Shown here one piece after another: positions 6,616-14,256 of a DNA stretch of 15,781 nucleotides. Every line of letters begins with the position of its first letter. Position 1 is the first letter of the stretch. The DNA is from Bacteroidota bacterium. GTDB taxonomy: Bacteria; Bacteroidota; Bacteroidia; Chitinophagales; Chitinophagaceae. The notes beneath the pieces were generated by a model, which saw only the letters and a program-made list of their open reading frames with translations, was not told the origin of the DNA and did no database searches. The position numbers and the translations under genes were made by a program. The stretch lies in assembly GCA_021824855.1 (NCBI GenBank), contig JAKAJX010000287.1:1-15781 (forward strand), in the 5' to 3' direction.

Positions 6616-7830
6616 TTATCTTCTACTCGCAATCAATAAATTTAAATCGGTAAACTTTAAATCGAATTTTTGGCTGATATAAAAATCGGTTAATGCTCCT
6701 TTAAATAAATATATTCCTTCTCGCAAATTAAAATTATGCCATACCATTTCTTCCATTCCGCCTTCATCACTTATTTGTAAAATTAATGGCATTAACACAT
6801 TGCTAATAGCCTGACTTGCAGTTCTTGCAAAACCACTCGGAATATTGGGTACACAATAATGTATAACATCGTGCTTAACAAAAATTGGTTTTTCGTGGGT
6901 GGTTAATTCGCTGGTTTCAAAACATCCACCGCGGTCTATTGCTACATCAATAATAATACTTCCTGCACGCATAGCAGCAACCATTTCTTCCGATACAACA
7001 ATGGGGGCTCTTCCGTATTCATTACTTAAAGCACCAACTGCCACTTCGCATGTTTTTAATTGTTTGGCTAAAATACGTGGCTCCAAAACGCTGGTCCAAA
7101 CCCTTTGTCCTAAATTATTTTGTAACTGTTTTAACCTGTACACATTATTATCAAACACTTTTACGCTGGCTCCTAAAGCCAATGCATTGCGTGTTGCAAA
7201 TTCGCCAACAATGCCTGCACCAATAATAACAACTTTTGTAGGCGGTATACCGCTAATGCCTCCCAGCAATACACCTTTGCCTTTATTAAAACTACTTAAG
7301 TATTGTCCGGCAATTAGCATTAAAGCACTTCCGGCAATTTCGCTCATACTCCGAACAATGGGATACGTACCGCTATCATCTTTTAAATTTTCGTAACTCA
7401 AAGCCGTAATTCTTTTCTCCATCATTTTTTCAATAATATTGGCTTTTAATGCCGAATGATGAATGGGAGAAATAATAGTTTGATTCATTTGCAATAAAGC
7501 CAAATCTTCCTCAACAACCGGAGCACTTTTAATTAGCATGGGAGCTTTATATATTTCGGCCTTATTATAAATTATTTTAGCACCTGCTTCGCTATAATCT
7601 TTATCGGAATAGTTACTGCCTTCTCCTGCATCGTGCTCAACTATTACATTATGACCATTATTAACCAAAACATTTACCGCATCGGGTATTAATGCTATTC
7701 TATTTTCCTGAAATGCAAATTCTTTCGGAATACCTATTTGCAAATTGGCTCCTTGCGGTTTTACATCTAATGTTTCTTCTAAAGTTTCGTAAGTAAATGA
7801 AGTAGAAATAATGGGTTTGGTTGAAGACAT
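6616..7830 (-). CDS. ald: Alanine dehydrogenase
   Basis: A 404-residue NAD-dependent alanine dehydrogenase interconverting L-alanine and pyruvate plus ammonia in the cytosol. The N-terminal catalytic domain carries R44 (QENRIAL), K101 (LIKSAPV) and H125 (SPIHHSAL), which correspond to R15, K75 and H96 of the Mycobacterium enzyme. The nucleotide-binding domain has VVIIGAGIVGEFATR (about 200-214) with D227 at the end of the second strand, as expected for NAD. D299 in DVAIDRGG matches catalytic D270. The protein is about 30 residues longer than the classic 371-residue enzyme because of an N-terminal extension before GIPKE. Transhydrogenase alpha subunits share this fold, but the DVAIDRGGCFETS block and length favour Ald. 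It lies 64 bp after tsaE with no -7 box between, so they are probably cotranscribed. Confidence 0.93.
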   Translation of the reverse strand: MSSTKPIISTSFTYETLEETLDVKPQGANLQIGIPKEFAFQENRIALIPDAVNVLVNNGHNVIVEHDAGEGSNYSDKDYSEAGAKIIYNKAEIYKAPMLIKSAPVVEEDLALLQMNQTIISPIHHSALKANIIEKMMEKRITALSYENLKDDSGTYPIVRSMSEIAGSALMLIAGQYLSSFNKGKGVLLGGISGIPPTKVVIIGAGIVGEFATRNALALGASVKVFDNNVYRLKQLQNNLGQRVWTSVLEPRILAKQLKTCEVAVGALSNEYGRAPIVVSEEMVAAMRAGSIIIDVAIDRGGCFETSELTTHEKPIFVKHDVIHYCVPNIPSGFARTASQAISNVLMPLILQISDEGGMEEMVWHNFNLREGIYLFKGALTDFYISQKFDLKFTDLNLLIASRR

Positions 7831-7894
7831 GTTGCAGACATTTGATATTTCTGATAGATAATTTGGAATTTGAAGTTACTGTTTTTATTGCGGT

Positions 7895-8323
7895 TTAATC
7901 TTCTTCGGATGGTGATGGAATAAAAATTCTTCGAGTTACATCATCTAATACTTCCATAAAAACAGCTACACTTGTTTCGGGTAATAAGTTGGTTGCTTTT
8001 TCGGGCCATTCTATAAAACAGATATTTCCGCTCAATAAAATATCTTCTATGCCCGCATTGATGGCTTCCTCTGCATCTTTTAACCTATACCAATCCATGT
8101 GATACACAGTACCAACTACCAAACTTTTATACTCATTAACAATAGAAAAAGTTGGACTATTAACTGTTTCATTAATTGCAAGTTCTTTACAAACTGCCTG
8201 AATAAAAGTAGTTTTACCTGCACCCATTGGTGCATAAAAAGCCCATATTTTACTTTTTGCTATTTGCTTTACAAATTGTTTTGCAACTAATGGCAGTTGC
8301 CCTATTTCAAAAATTGCATCCAT
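7895..8323 (-). CDS. tsaE: tRNA threonylcarbamoyladenosine biosynthesis ATPase TsaE
   Basis: TsaE is the small ATPase that works with TsaB and TsaD to make t6A at position 37 of ANN-decoding tRNAs. From the ATG at 8323 the protein has 142 residues, with P-loop APMGAGKTT (31-39), SPTFSIVNEY (switch region), VYHMDWYRL and FIEWPEKA, all family signatures in the usual order. The frame can also begin at 8356, adding MYKKHTDYICI. The shorter start is chosen because it leaves the usual 30 or so residues before the P-loop; the promoter at 8411-8439 is compatible with either. The partners TsaB and TsaD are not in the window. ald follows on the same strand, 64 bp downstream. Confidence 0.95.
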   Translation of the reverse strand: MDAIFEIGQLPLVAKQFVKQIAKSKIWAFYAPMGAGKTTFIQAVCKELAINETVNSPTFSIVNEYKSLVVGTVYHMDWYRLKDAEEAINAGIEDILLSGNICFIEWPEKATNLLPETSVAVFMEVLDDVTRRIFIPSPSEED

Positions 8324-8410
8324 TATACAAATATAATCTGTATGCTTTTTATACACTTACTTATTGCGTTTATCAATACAATATTTCTTATATCAGGTTA
8401 TATTAATTAC

Positions 8411-8439
8411 CAAAAATATGTTTAGCTATTTTTTACAAA
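8411..8439 (-). promoter_or_regulatory. Promoter of tsaE-ald
   Basis: On the minus strand TTTG (8439-8436) and TATTTTTG (8418-8411) are separated by 17 bp, the same spacing as at lpxC-fabZ and the best promoter in the window. Initiation near 8406 gives a leader of about 50 nt to the ATG at 8356 or about 83 nt to the one at 8323. It lies back to back with the P-type ATPase promoter in the longest intergenic region here. Confidence 0.68.
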
Positions 8440-8552
8440 AAATCATTCTTTATTATACATTTATTTTGCATATAAGGCAGTATTTTACGGTATTGGAAAA
8501 TAGTTGAAGAACTGCACAATACATTAGCCTGTTTAATAACTTTGCTTAAATA

Positions 8553-8560
8553 TATTTTTG
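8553..8560 (+). promoter_or_regulatory. Candidate -7 box for the P-type ATPase gene
   Basis: TATTTTTG matches TAnnTTTG exactly; a TTTA at 8532-8535, 17 bp upstream, is one base off TTTG. Initiation near 8565 gives a leader of about 15 nt. I see no obvious copper-repressor palindrome in the gap between this gene and tsaE. Confidence 0.55.
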
Positions 8561-8579
8561 GCCCCTTTATTATTATTTT

Positions 8580-10709
8580 ATGGAAAAAGTTAATTGGAAA
8601 GTTAATGGAATGAGTTGTACCAATTGTGCTTTAACAATTGATAAATACTTAAAAGAAGAAGGTTTACAAAATGTAAAAGTAAATTTTATTGGCGGCGATG
8701 TTAGCTTTGAAATAAACTCAGAAATATCGAAAGATACAGTAGAAAAAGGAATTAAAAACCTTGGTTATAAGGTAGTACACAACAATACTACATCATCTGC
8801 CACACATGCACATGGATTGAAACGTTTTTGGTTTAGTAATCATTTACAACGTTTTTGGTTTTGCTTTATTTTTACCGCACCGCTAATATTACACATGATT
8901 CCGGGTGTTACTATTCATGCATTAATGAATCCTTATCTTCAATTAGCATTAACAATACCGGTTTATATTGTAGGAATGGATTTCTTTGGAAGAAGTGCTT
9001 TAAAAAGTTTAACCAAAGGTATTCCTAACATGAATGTTTTAATAACGCTGGGCTCTACCGCTGCATTTGTGTATAGTTTATATGGTTTATTTGCTACCAA
9101 TACAAAGGAATATTTATTTTTTGAAACGGCTTGTACCACTATAACCTTAGTTTTTTTAGGTAATTGGTTAGAAGATACTTCTGTTGAAAAAACACAAGCG
9201 GCAATAAAACAATTAGCATCAACACAAAGGGTAATGGCCAATATGATTGCCTTTGATGAACACCATCATGAACAAATATTTCAAATAGAAAATACTGCCT
9301 TACATGTTGGCGATTTGGTGTTAATTAGAACCGGCGAACATGTTCCAATGGATTGCAAAATTTTGTGGGGCGAAGCCAATGTTAGCGAAGCCATAATAAC
9401 CGGCGAAAGTGTTCCGATTGAAAAGAAGATGAAAGATACTTTAATTGGTGGAAGCATTATAGAAACCGGAACAGTAAAAGCACAAATTACCGCTGTAGGA
9501 GAAGATACTGTACTTGCCAATATTTTACGCATGGTAAAAGATGCTCAAACAGAAAAACCACCCATGCAACAAATGGCCGATAAAATTAGTGCCATATTTG
9601 TTCCAACGGTGGTTAGCATTGCTTTAATAACTTTAGCCGCAAATTATTTTTTTACACCAATTGGTTTTGGAAATAGTTTATTACGAAGTATTGCCGTATT
9701 GGTAATTTCTTGCCCTTGTGCCATGGGATTGGCAACTCCTGCTGCTATTGCCGTAGGATTAGGAAGAGCAGCAAAAAATGGTGTTTTACTTAAAAATGCT
9801 AAGAGCTTAGAATCGTTTAAAGATATTAAACAAGTTGTTTTTGATAAAACAGGAACGCTAACTACCGGAGAATTTAAAATTGCTGCTACTAATTTTCATA
9901 TTCAAGAAGCTGAAGCAAAACGCATTGTTTACTCACTAGAAAAATATGCTACACACCCTATTGCAAAAGCAATTACCAAAGAATGGAAAACAAAAGATGA
10001 AATTAAATGGTCTACTGTTACCGAAATAAAAGGTGTAGGTGTTAAAGCAATAGACAAAGAAGGAAATACTTTTTTAGCAGGATCTTATAAAATAGCCGAA
10101 GCATTAACCACAGATGCATTGCACAATATATACATTATTAAAAATGATGAATTACTTGGATGGATGGATGTAGCCGATGAAATTAGGCCTGAGGCAAAAC
10201 AAATAATACACTTATTAAAAACTAAAAAAATTAAAACCATTTTACTTAGTGGAGATAAAAAAGAAACATGCGAAAAAGTTGCACAACAGTTAGGCATTGA
10301 TGAAGTAATAGCCGAACAAACCCCTCAACAAAAATTAGAAAAAATTTCGGCTTATACACAACAAGCACCTACTGCAATGGTAGGAGATGGCATTAACGAT
10401 GCACCGGCTTTAGCAAAAGCAACCATTGGTATTTCGTTAAGCGATTCGAGCCATATTGCCATGCAAAGTGCACAGGTTGTTTTAATGAATCATGGATTAA
10501 AAAATTTACCCTTATCATTAGGTTTAGGGAAACATACCTACATTACCATTAAAGAAAATTTATTCTGGGCTTTTTCTTATAACATTGTTGCCATACCTGT
10601 TGCTGCATTAGGATTTTTAAGTCCAACATTTGGTGCATTGTTCATGGGATTAAGCGATGTGGTTCTGGCATTAAACTCTATCCGCTTGAATTTTAAGAAA
10701 GTTGTTTGA
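8580..10709 (+). CDS. copA: Cu(+)-type P1B heavy-metal-translocating ATPase
   Basis: A 709-residue inner-membrane pump that exports a soft metal, most likely Cu(+), using ATP. An N-terminal HMA domain carries the metal pair C13/C16 (GMSCTNCA). The actuator domain has TGES (274-277). The transmembrane metal site is CPC (378-380). Further motifs are the phosphorylation site D422 in DKTGTLT, nucleotide-binding H459-P460 and hinge GDGINDAP (602-609). Hydrophobic segments fit the eight-helix P1B plan. In the last two helices Y667-N668 fits Cu(+) pumps, but the usual MxxSS reads M689-GL-S692-D693. Metal choice is therefore slightly less certain; a CcoI/FixI-type role in cytochrome oxidase assembly is an alternative, though no cco genes are in view. 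A single HMA domain and the length are normal. recQ follows 26 bp later. Confidence 0.92.
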   Translation: MEKVNWKVNGMSCTNCALTIDKYLKEEGLQNVKVNFIGGDVSFEINSEISKDTVEKGIKNLGYKVVHNNTTSSATHAHGLKRFWFSNHLQRFWFCFIFTAPLILHMIPGVTIHALMNPYLQLALTIPVYIVGMDFFGRSALKSLTKGIPNMNVLITLGSTAAFVYSLYGLFATNTKEYLFFETACTTITLVFLGNWLEDTSVEKTQAAIKQLASTQRVMANMIAFDEHHHEQIFQIENTALHVGDLVLIRTGEHVPMDCKILWGEANVSEAIITGESVPIEKKMKDTLIGGSIIETGTVKAQITAVGEDTVLANILRMVKDAQTEKPPMQQMADKISAIFVPTVVSIALITLAANYFFTPIGFGNSLLRSIAVLVISCPCAMGLATPAAIAVGLGRAAKNGVLLKNAKSLESFKDIKQVVFDKTGTLTTGEFKIAATNFHIQEAEAKRIVYSLEKYATHPIAKAITKEWKTKDEIKWSTVTEIKGVGVKAIDKEGNTFLAGSYKIAEALTTDALHNIYIIKNDELLGWMDVADEIRPEAKQIIHLLKTKKIKTILLSGDKKETCEKVAQQLGIDEVIAEQTPQQKLEKISAYTQQAPTAMVGDGINDAPALAKATIGISLSDSSHIAMQSAQVVLMNHGLKNLPLSLGLGKHTYITIKENLFWAFSYNIVAIPVAALGFLSPTFGALFMGLSDVVLALNSIRLNFKKVV
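8821..8861 (+). repeat. In-frame 27-bp near-duplication in the P-type ATPase gene
   Basis: The 14-mer AACGTTTTTGGTTT occurs at 8821-8834 and 8848-8861, 27 bp apart, so it encodes two RFWF blocks nine residues apart (82-85 and 91-94: LKRFWFSNH then LQRFWFCFI). It sits where the HMA linker meets the first membrane helix. A small tandem duplication followed by drift is the simplest reading. Confidence 0.6.
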
Positions 10710-10735
10710 TGATTTGTATCTTCATCAACTAACCT

Positions 10736-12634
10736 ATGCACTCAGCAAAAGAAGTATTACAACAATTTTGGGGCTATTCTTCATTTCGTGGAGAACAAGC
10801 ATCTATTATTGAATCTGTAATTAACGGAAAAGATACTTTAGCATTATTACCTACAAGTGGCGGAAAATCTATTTGCTTTCAAGTGCCTGCTTTAATGAAG
10901 GAAGGTATTTGTTTGGTTATTTCTCCACTTATTGCTTTAATGAAAGATCAGGTTGAAAATCTTAACAAAAAAAATATTCCTGCACTATACATTAGCAGTG
11001 GTATGAGTTTGTATGAAGTACATGAAACTTTTAATAAAGCTACCACAGGTTATTACAAACTTTTATATTTATCGCCCGAACGATTAGAGAGTAATTTATT
11101 TAAAGAATATGTACAGCACTTAGCTATTTCATTGATTGCAATTGACGAAGCTCACTGTATTTCGCAATGGGGATACGATTTTCGTCCATCTTATTTAAAC
11201 ATTGCCAATTTACGAAAGCAACTGCCCAATATTCCCATCATTGCATTAACTGCCTCGGCAACACCAATTGTACAAGAAGATATTATTAAGCAATTACATT
11301 TCACTAATTATCAAGTTTTTCATCAATCATTCGAAAGAAAAAATTTATCGTATTCTGTTTTTAAAGTGGAAAGTAAAATTAATAAGCTGATTGCTATTTT
11401 ACAAAGTGTGCCCGGCCCTTCTATTGTATATTGCCGCAGCAGAAAACAATCAAACAATGTTTGTACGCTTTTACAATTACAAAATGTTTCTGCCGATTTT
11501 TATCATGCCGGATTACACTATAATGAAAGAAATAAAAAGCAACAAGATTGGATGAATAATACTACCCGTGTAATTGTTTGCACCAATGCTTTTGGAATGG
11601 GAATTGACAAGCCGGATGTAAGAACAGTTATTCATTTTGATACTACCGATTGTATAGAAAATTATTATCAAGAAGCAGGAAGAGCCGGGCGTGATGGTAA
11701 AAAAGCGTATGCAATTTTATTATACCAAACCGAAGATGAAAAATATTTAAACAATATTGTTGAAGAACGATTTCCGGATATTGCAGACATTCGAAAAACA
11801 TATCAATCATTAGCCGATTATTTACAAATACCCATTGGCATTGGTGCAGGAAATTATTACGATTTTAATTTGATAGACTTTACTCAAAAGTTTCAAATTT
11901 CTATTCAACAAGTTATTGCAGTTTTAAAAGTATTAGAACAAGAAGGCTATATAAGTTTTACAGAAGATATTTTTTTACCATCACAAGTACAATTTACTAC
12001 TAACAGAATTACTTTAAATGATGTAGAAAAAACGCATCCTGAATTAGATGTTGTTATTAAATGTTTATTGCGAACTTATTCGGGTATTTACGATAACCGT
12101 GTTTCTATTAACGAAAAACAAATTGCCAAACTATGCAAATTATCTTACGAAAAAGTTTATTCGAATTTGCAGCAATTAAAATCATTAGGCATTATTGATT
12201 ATTTACGCCATAAAGAAACTCCGCAAATAAATTTATTAACTAACCGAGCTTCGGCTTCTTCACTTGAAATAAATTACAAGAAATATTTTGAAAGAAAACA
12301 ACAATACCTGCAAAGGGTAAATGCTATGATTAATTATTTGCAAATTAGCACTTGCCGTAATGAGTTAATAGGAAAATATTTTGGAGAAAATAGTACGTCG
12401 GCATGTGGTATTTGCGATTGCTGTTTACAACAAAAAAGTAAACCCACTTCATTGCAAAACTTTACTGAAATTATACAACACATACTGCAATCCATTCCTG
12501 CTAATGGAATTAGCGTTCATCAATTAATACAATTGAATCATTCCATCAAAAAAGATATTTTCTGGAAAGCTGTTGAATTTTTAGAAAGTGAAGGAAAAAT
12601 AGTTCATCGCGAATCTGTTATTATCAAACTATAG
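10736..12634 (+). CDS. recQ: RecQ-family ATP-dependent DNA helicase (short form, late zinc cluster)
   Basis: A 632-residue 3'-5' DNA helicase of the RecQ family, acting in recombination and repair. The motor core is complete: Walker A TSGGKS (40-45), DEAH (137-140) within the RecQ loop DEAHCISQWGYDFRPSY, ALTASATP (170-177), CTNAFGMGIDKPDVR (282-296) and QEAGRAGRDG (312-321). Downstream the layout differs from E. coli RecQ. The zinc cysteines (C540, C557, C560, C563) come about 160 residues later than the E. coli positions near 380-403, behind a region (about 360-510) that looks like winged-helix segments. No HRDC domain follows, only about 60 residues. I believe this layout typifies a shorter Bacteroidota RecQ subfamily, often found beside a longer HRDC-bearing paralogue. 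It follows the ATPase gene after 26 bp without an evident promoter. Confidence 0.93.
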   Translation: MHSAKEVLQQFWGYSSFRGEQASIIESVINGKDTLALLPTSGGKSICFQVPALMKEGICLVISPLIALMKDQVENLNKKNIPALYISSGMSLYEVHETFNKATTGYYKLLYLSPERLESNLFKEYVQHLAISLIAIDEAHCISQWGYDFRPSYLNIANLRKQLPNIPIIALTASATPIVQEDIIKQLHFTNYQVFHQSFERKNLSYSVFKVESKINKLIAILQSVPGPSIVYCRSRKQSNNVCTLLQLQNVSADFYHAGLHYNERNKKQQDWMNNTTRVIVCTNAFGMGIDKPDVRTVIHFDTTDCIENYYQEAGRAGRDGKKAYAILLYQTEDEKYLNNIVEERFPDIADIRKTYQSLADYLQIPIGIGAGNYYDFNLIDFTQKFQISIQQVIAVLKVLEQEGYISFTEDIFLPSQVQFTTNRITLNDVEKTHPELDVVIKCLLRTYSGIYDNRVSINEKQIAKLCKLSYEKVYSNLQQLKSLGIIDYLRHKETPQINLLTNRASASSLEINYKKYFERKQQYLQRVNAMINYLQISTCRNELIGKYFGENSTSACGICDCCLQQKSKPTSLQNFTEIIQHILQSIPANGISVHQLIQLNHSIKKDIFWKAVEFLESEGKIVHRESVIIKL

Positions 12635-12643
12635 TATAAATAG

Positions 12644-13015
12644 TTACAAGTCTTCTTCTCGCTCTAACATTAAAATGGCACTTTGCGGAACAATATAATA
12701 TTTCTCAGCTTCATACATTACTTCGGTAGCACCGCTTAATAAAAAAATTGCCAAATCGCCTTCTTTGGCTTGTAGCGGAATATATTTTACTTGCTCTTCT
12801 TCTGCTTTCCAAGATTCATTTTCTACAGCCATGGGAATGGCATAACCTGGACCAGTTTTTATAATATATCCCTGTTGTACTTTTTCTTTTTCTTGCACGC
12901 CCGGCGGAAGATATAATCCACTTGCGGTTTGATCATTGGGCTTACTTAACCGAATTAGAACACGATCTCCTACTACAATTAATTTTTTAAATTTAATATC
13001 GGATGTAAGCCTCAT
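12644..13015 (-). CDS. GroES-family co-chaperone-like protein
   Basis: The 123-residue product has the GroES-type beta-barrel pattern. It opens with GDRVLIR (17-23), then TASGLYLPPG (31-40) at the mobile loop that in GroES touches GroEL, GYIIKTGPG (49-57), and KEGDLAIF late in the barrel, ending in a short strand (ILMLERE). It is about 25 residues longer than GroES. The extra length lies mainly between GPG and KEGD, where the short GroES roof segment is replaced by a charged stretch (ENESWKAEEEQVKY). No groEL is adjacent. It lies 35 bp after pdxA on the same strand and is probably cotranscribed, and it is convergent with recQ, 9 bp between stops. It could assist GroEL with a subset of clients or serve another partner; the sequence does not decide. 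Confidence 0.83.
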   Translation of the reverse strand: MRLTSDIKFKKLIVVGDRVLIRLSKPNDQTASGLYLPPGVQEKEKVQQGYIIKTGPGYAIPMAVENESWKAEEEQVKYIPLQAKEGDLAIFLLSGATEVMYEAEKYYIVPQSAILMLEREEDL

Positions 13016-13050
13016 AACAGTATAAAAATTAATTTCACTAATGCAATATA

Positions 13051-14148
13051 TTAACCTTCAGTTTCATCTACTCTTTCATCCACAGCATTAGCAAATAAAC
13101 GGGCACTTAATTTTTTCAAAGGATTTTTTCTGGCATCGGCATAATCATATTTTCTTCTTATAATATCAATGGCCATAAAAGTTGCAGCTAAAAAAGAAGT
13201 ATTATCTGCTTTATTTTTTCCTGCAATATCAAAAGCTACACCATGATCGGGACTTGTGCGTATGGCATTTAAACCTGCAGTAAAATTTACACCTTCGCCA
13301 ATAGATAAAGATTTAAAAGGAATTAAACCTTGATCGTGATACATTGCCAAAATAGCATCAAATTTTTCGTAATGGCCTCTGGCAAAAAATGCATCTGCAC
13401 TATATGGACCAAAAGCTAATATATTATGTTGCTTAATTTCTTTAATTACCGGACGAATAACCGTTTCTTCTTCAGTGCCAATTAATCCTTCATCGCCGGC
13501 ATGAGGGTTTAATCCTAATACGGCAATGCGAGGTTTATCAATACCAAAATCTTCTACCAAACTTTTATGCATTAGTTTTAGTTTACTAATAATATTGTCT
13601 TTGGTAATATATTGTGCAATTTCATTAATTGCAACATGCTCTGTTAATAAACCTACACGCATATTATCGGCTACTAAAAACATTACCACATCGGGGGCAT
13701 TAAACTCGGCCATTAAATAAGGTGTATGTCCACTATATTTAAATTTATCTGATTGAATATTTTTTTTATGAATTGGTGCAGTTACTAACGCATGAATATT
13801 TTTTTCTTTTAACGCTTTTACGCCTGCTTGTAACGATAAAAAAGCATATTTACCGCCTATTTCATTTAACGTTCCCGGATTAATTTGCACTTCTTCTTCC
13901 CAGCAATTAAAAATGTTTATTTGCTTATAGCTTAATTTATTAAACTCTTTGGTACTGTTGTACATAAAGTTAATATCGGGCAAACTCTTTCTATAAAAAT
14001 TAATACTCTTATTACTGCCAAAAACAACAGGCACACATATATCTAATATACGATGATCGGTTAAAGATTTAATAATCAACTCAATACCAATGCCGTTAAT
14101 ATCTCCACATGTAAAACCAATAACGGGCTTTTGCAATTCACTATTCAT
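13051..14148 (-). CDS. pdxA: 4-hydroxythreonine-4-phosphate dehydrogenase PdxA
   Basis: PdxA oxidises 4-phospho-hydroxy-L-threonine in the DXP-dependent pathway to pyridoxal 5'-phosphate; its product condenses with DXP under PdxJ. The 365 residues carry the family blocks in order: GDINGIGIE (15-23), TAPIHKK (123-129), SGHTPYL (139-145; substrate phosphate and hydroxyl contacts), then the three divalent-metal histidines H171 (TEHVAI), H216 (LNPHAGDEG) and H271 (MYHDQGL), and SPDHGVAFDIAGK near 299-311. The protein is somewhat longer than the E. coli enzyme (329). It is divergent from ksgA with 108 bp between starts and is followed by the GroES-like gene. The intergenic region shows no clear minus-strand TAnnTTTG box, so its promoter is unassigned. 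Confidence 0.97.
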   Translation of the reverse strand: MNSELQKPVIGFTCGDINGIGIELIIKSLTDHRILDICVPVVFGSNKSINFYRKSLPDINFMYNSTKEFNKLSYKQINIFNCWEEEVQINPGTLNEIGGKYAFLSLQAGVKALKEKNIHALVTAPIHKKNIQSDKFKYSGHTPYLMAEFNAPDVVMFLVADNMRVGLLTEHVAINEIAQYITKDNIISKLKLMHKSLVEDFGIDKPRIAVLGLNPHAGDEGLIGTEEETVIRPVIKEIKQHNILAFGPYSADAFFARGHYEKFDAILAMYHDQGLIPFKSLSIGEGVNFTAGLNAIRTSPDHGVAFDIAGKNKADNTSFLAATFMAIDIIRRKYDYADARKNPLKKLSARLFANAVDERVDETEG

Positions 14149-14190
14149 TATTAAAAATTTGAATGGTGAAGATAAGAATATTACCCAAGT

Positions 14191-14207
14191 AGTAAAAGGG
14201 TTTTACT
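14191..14207. repeat. Perfect palindrome between divergent pdxA and ksgA
   Basis: AGTAAAA and TTTTACT flank GGG, a perfect 7-bp inverted repeat. It is 43 bp from the pdxA start and 37 bp from the ksgA -7 box, well placed for an operator acting on either gene. As an RNA hairpin its three-base loop is tight and the arms are AT-rich. Confidence 0.45.
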
Positions 14208-14243
14208 TAAATAGTAGACTTAGCTTAAAATAATATTTACACT

Positions 14244-14251
14244 TACTTTTG
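14244..14251 (+). promoter_or_regulatory. Candidate -7 box for ksgA, nearly leaderless
   Basis: TACTTTTG matches TAnnTTTG exactly and ends only five bases before the ksgA ATG at 14257. If real, transcription would start at or within a base or two of the start codon, giving a leaderless or nearly leaderless mRNA. No good TTG lies 17-20 bp upstream. Confidence 0.5.
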
Positions 14252-14256
14252 CCTCA

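Noticed and set aside
6899..7396. 165-codon plus-strand open frame opposite ald
   Set aside because: It is fully antisense to a clearly conserved alanine dehydrogenase, shows no recognisable domain, and its composition is what the complement of a real gene produces.
8328..8335. TATATTTG on the minus strand just before the ATG at 8323 of tsaE
   Set aside because: It matches the -7 consensus but has no -33 element at the right distance, and the stronger TTTG-N17-TATTTTTG pair at 8411-8439 already explains transcription. It remains a possible secondary start.
12627..12645. AACTAT/ATAGTT hairpin between the convergent recQ and GroES-like stops
   Set aside because: Six A-T-rich pairs with no T-tract on either side are too weak to call a terminator.
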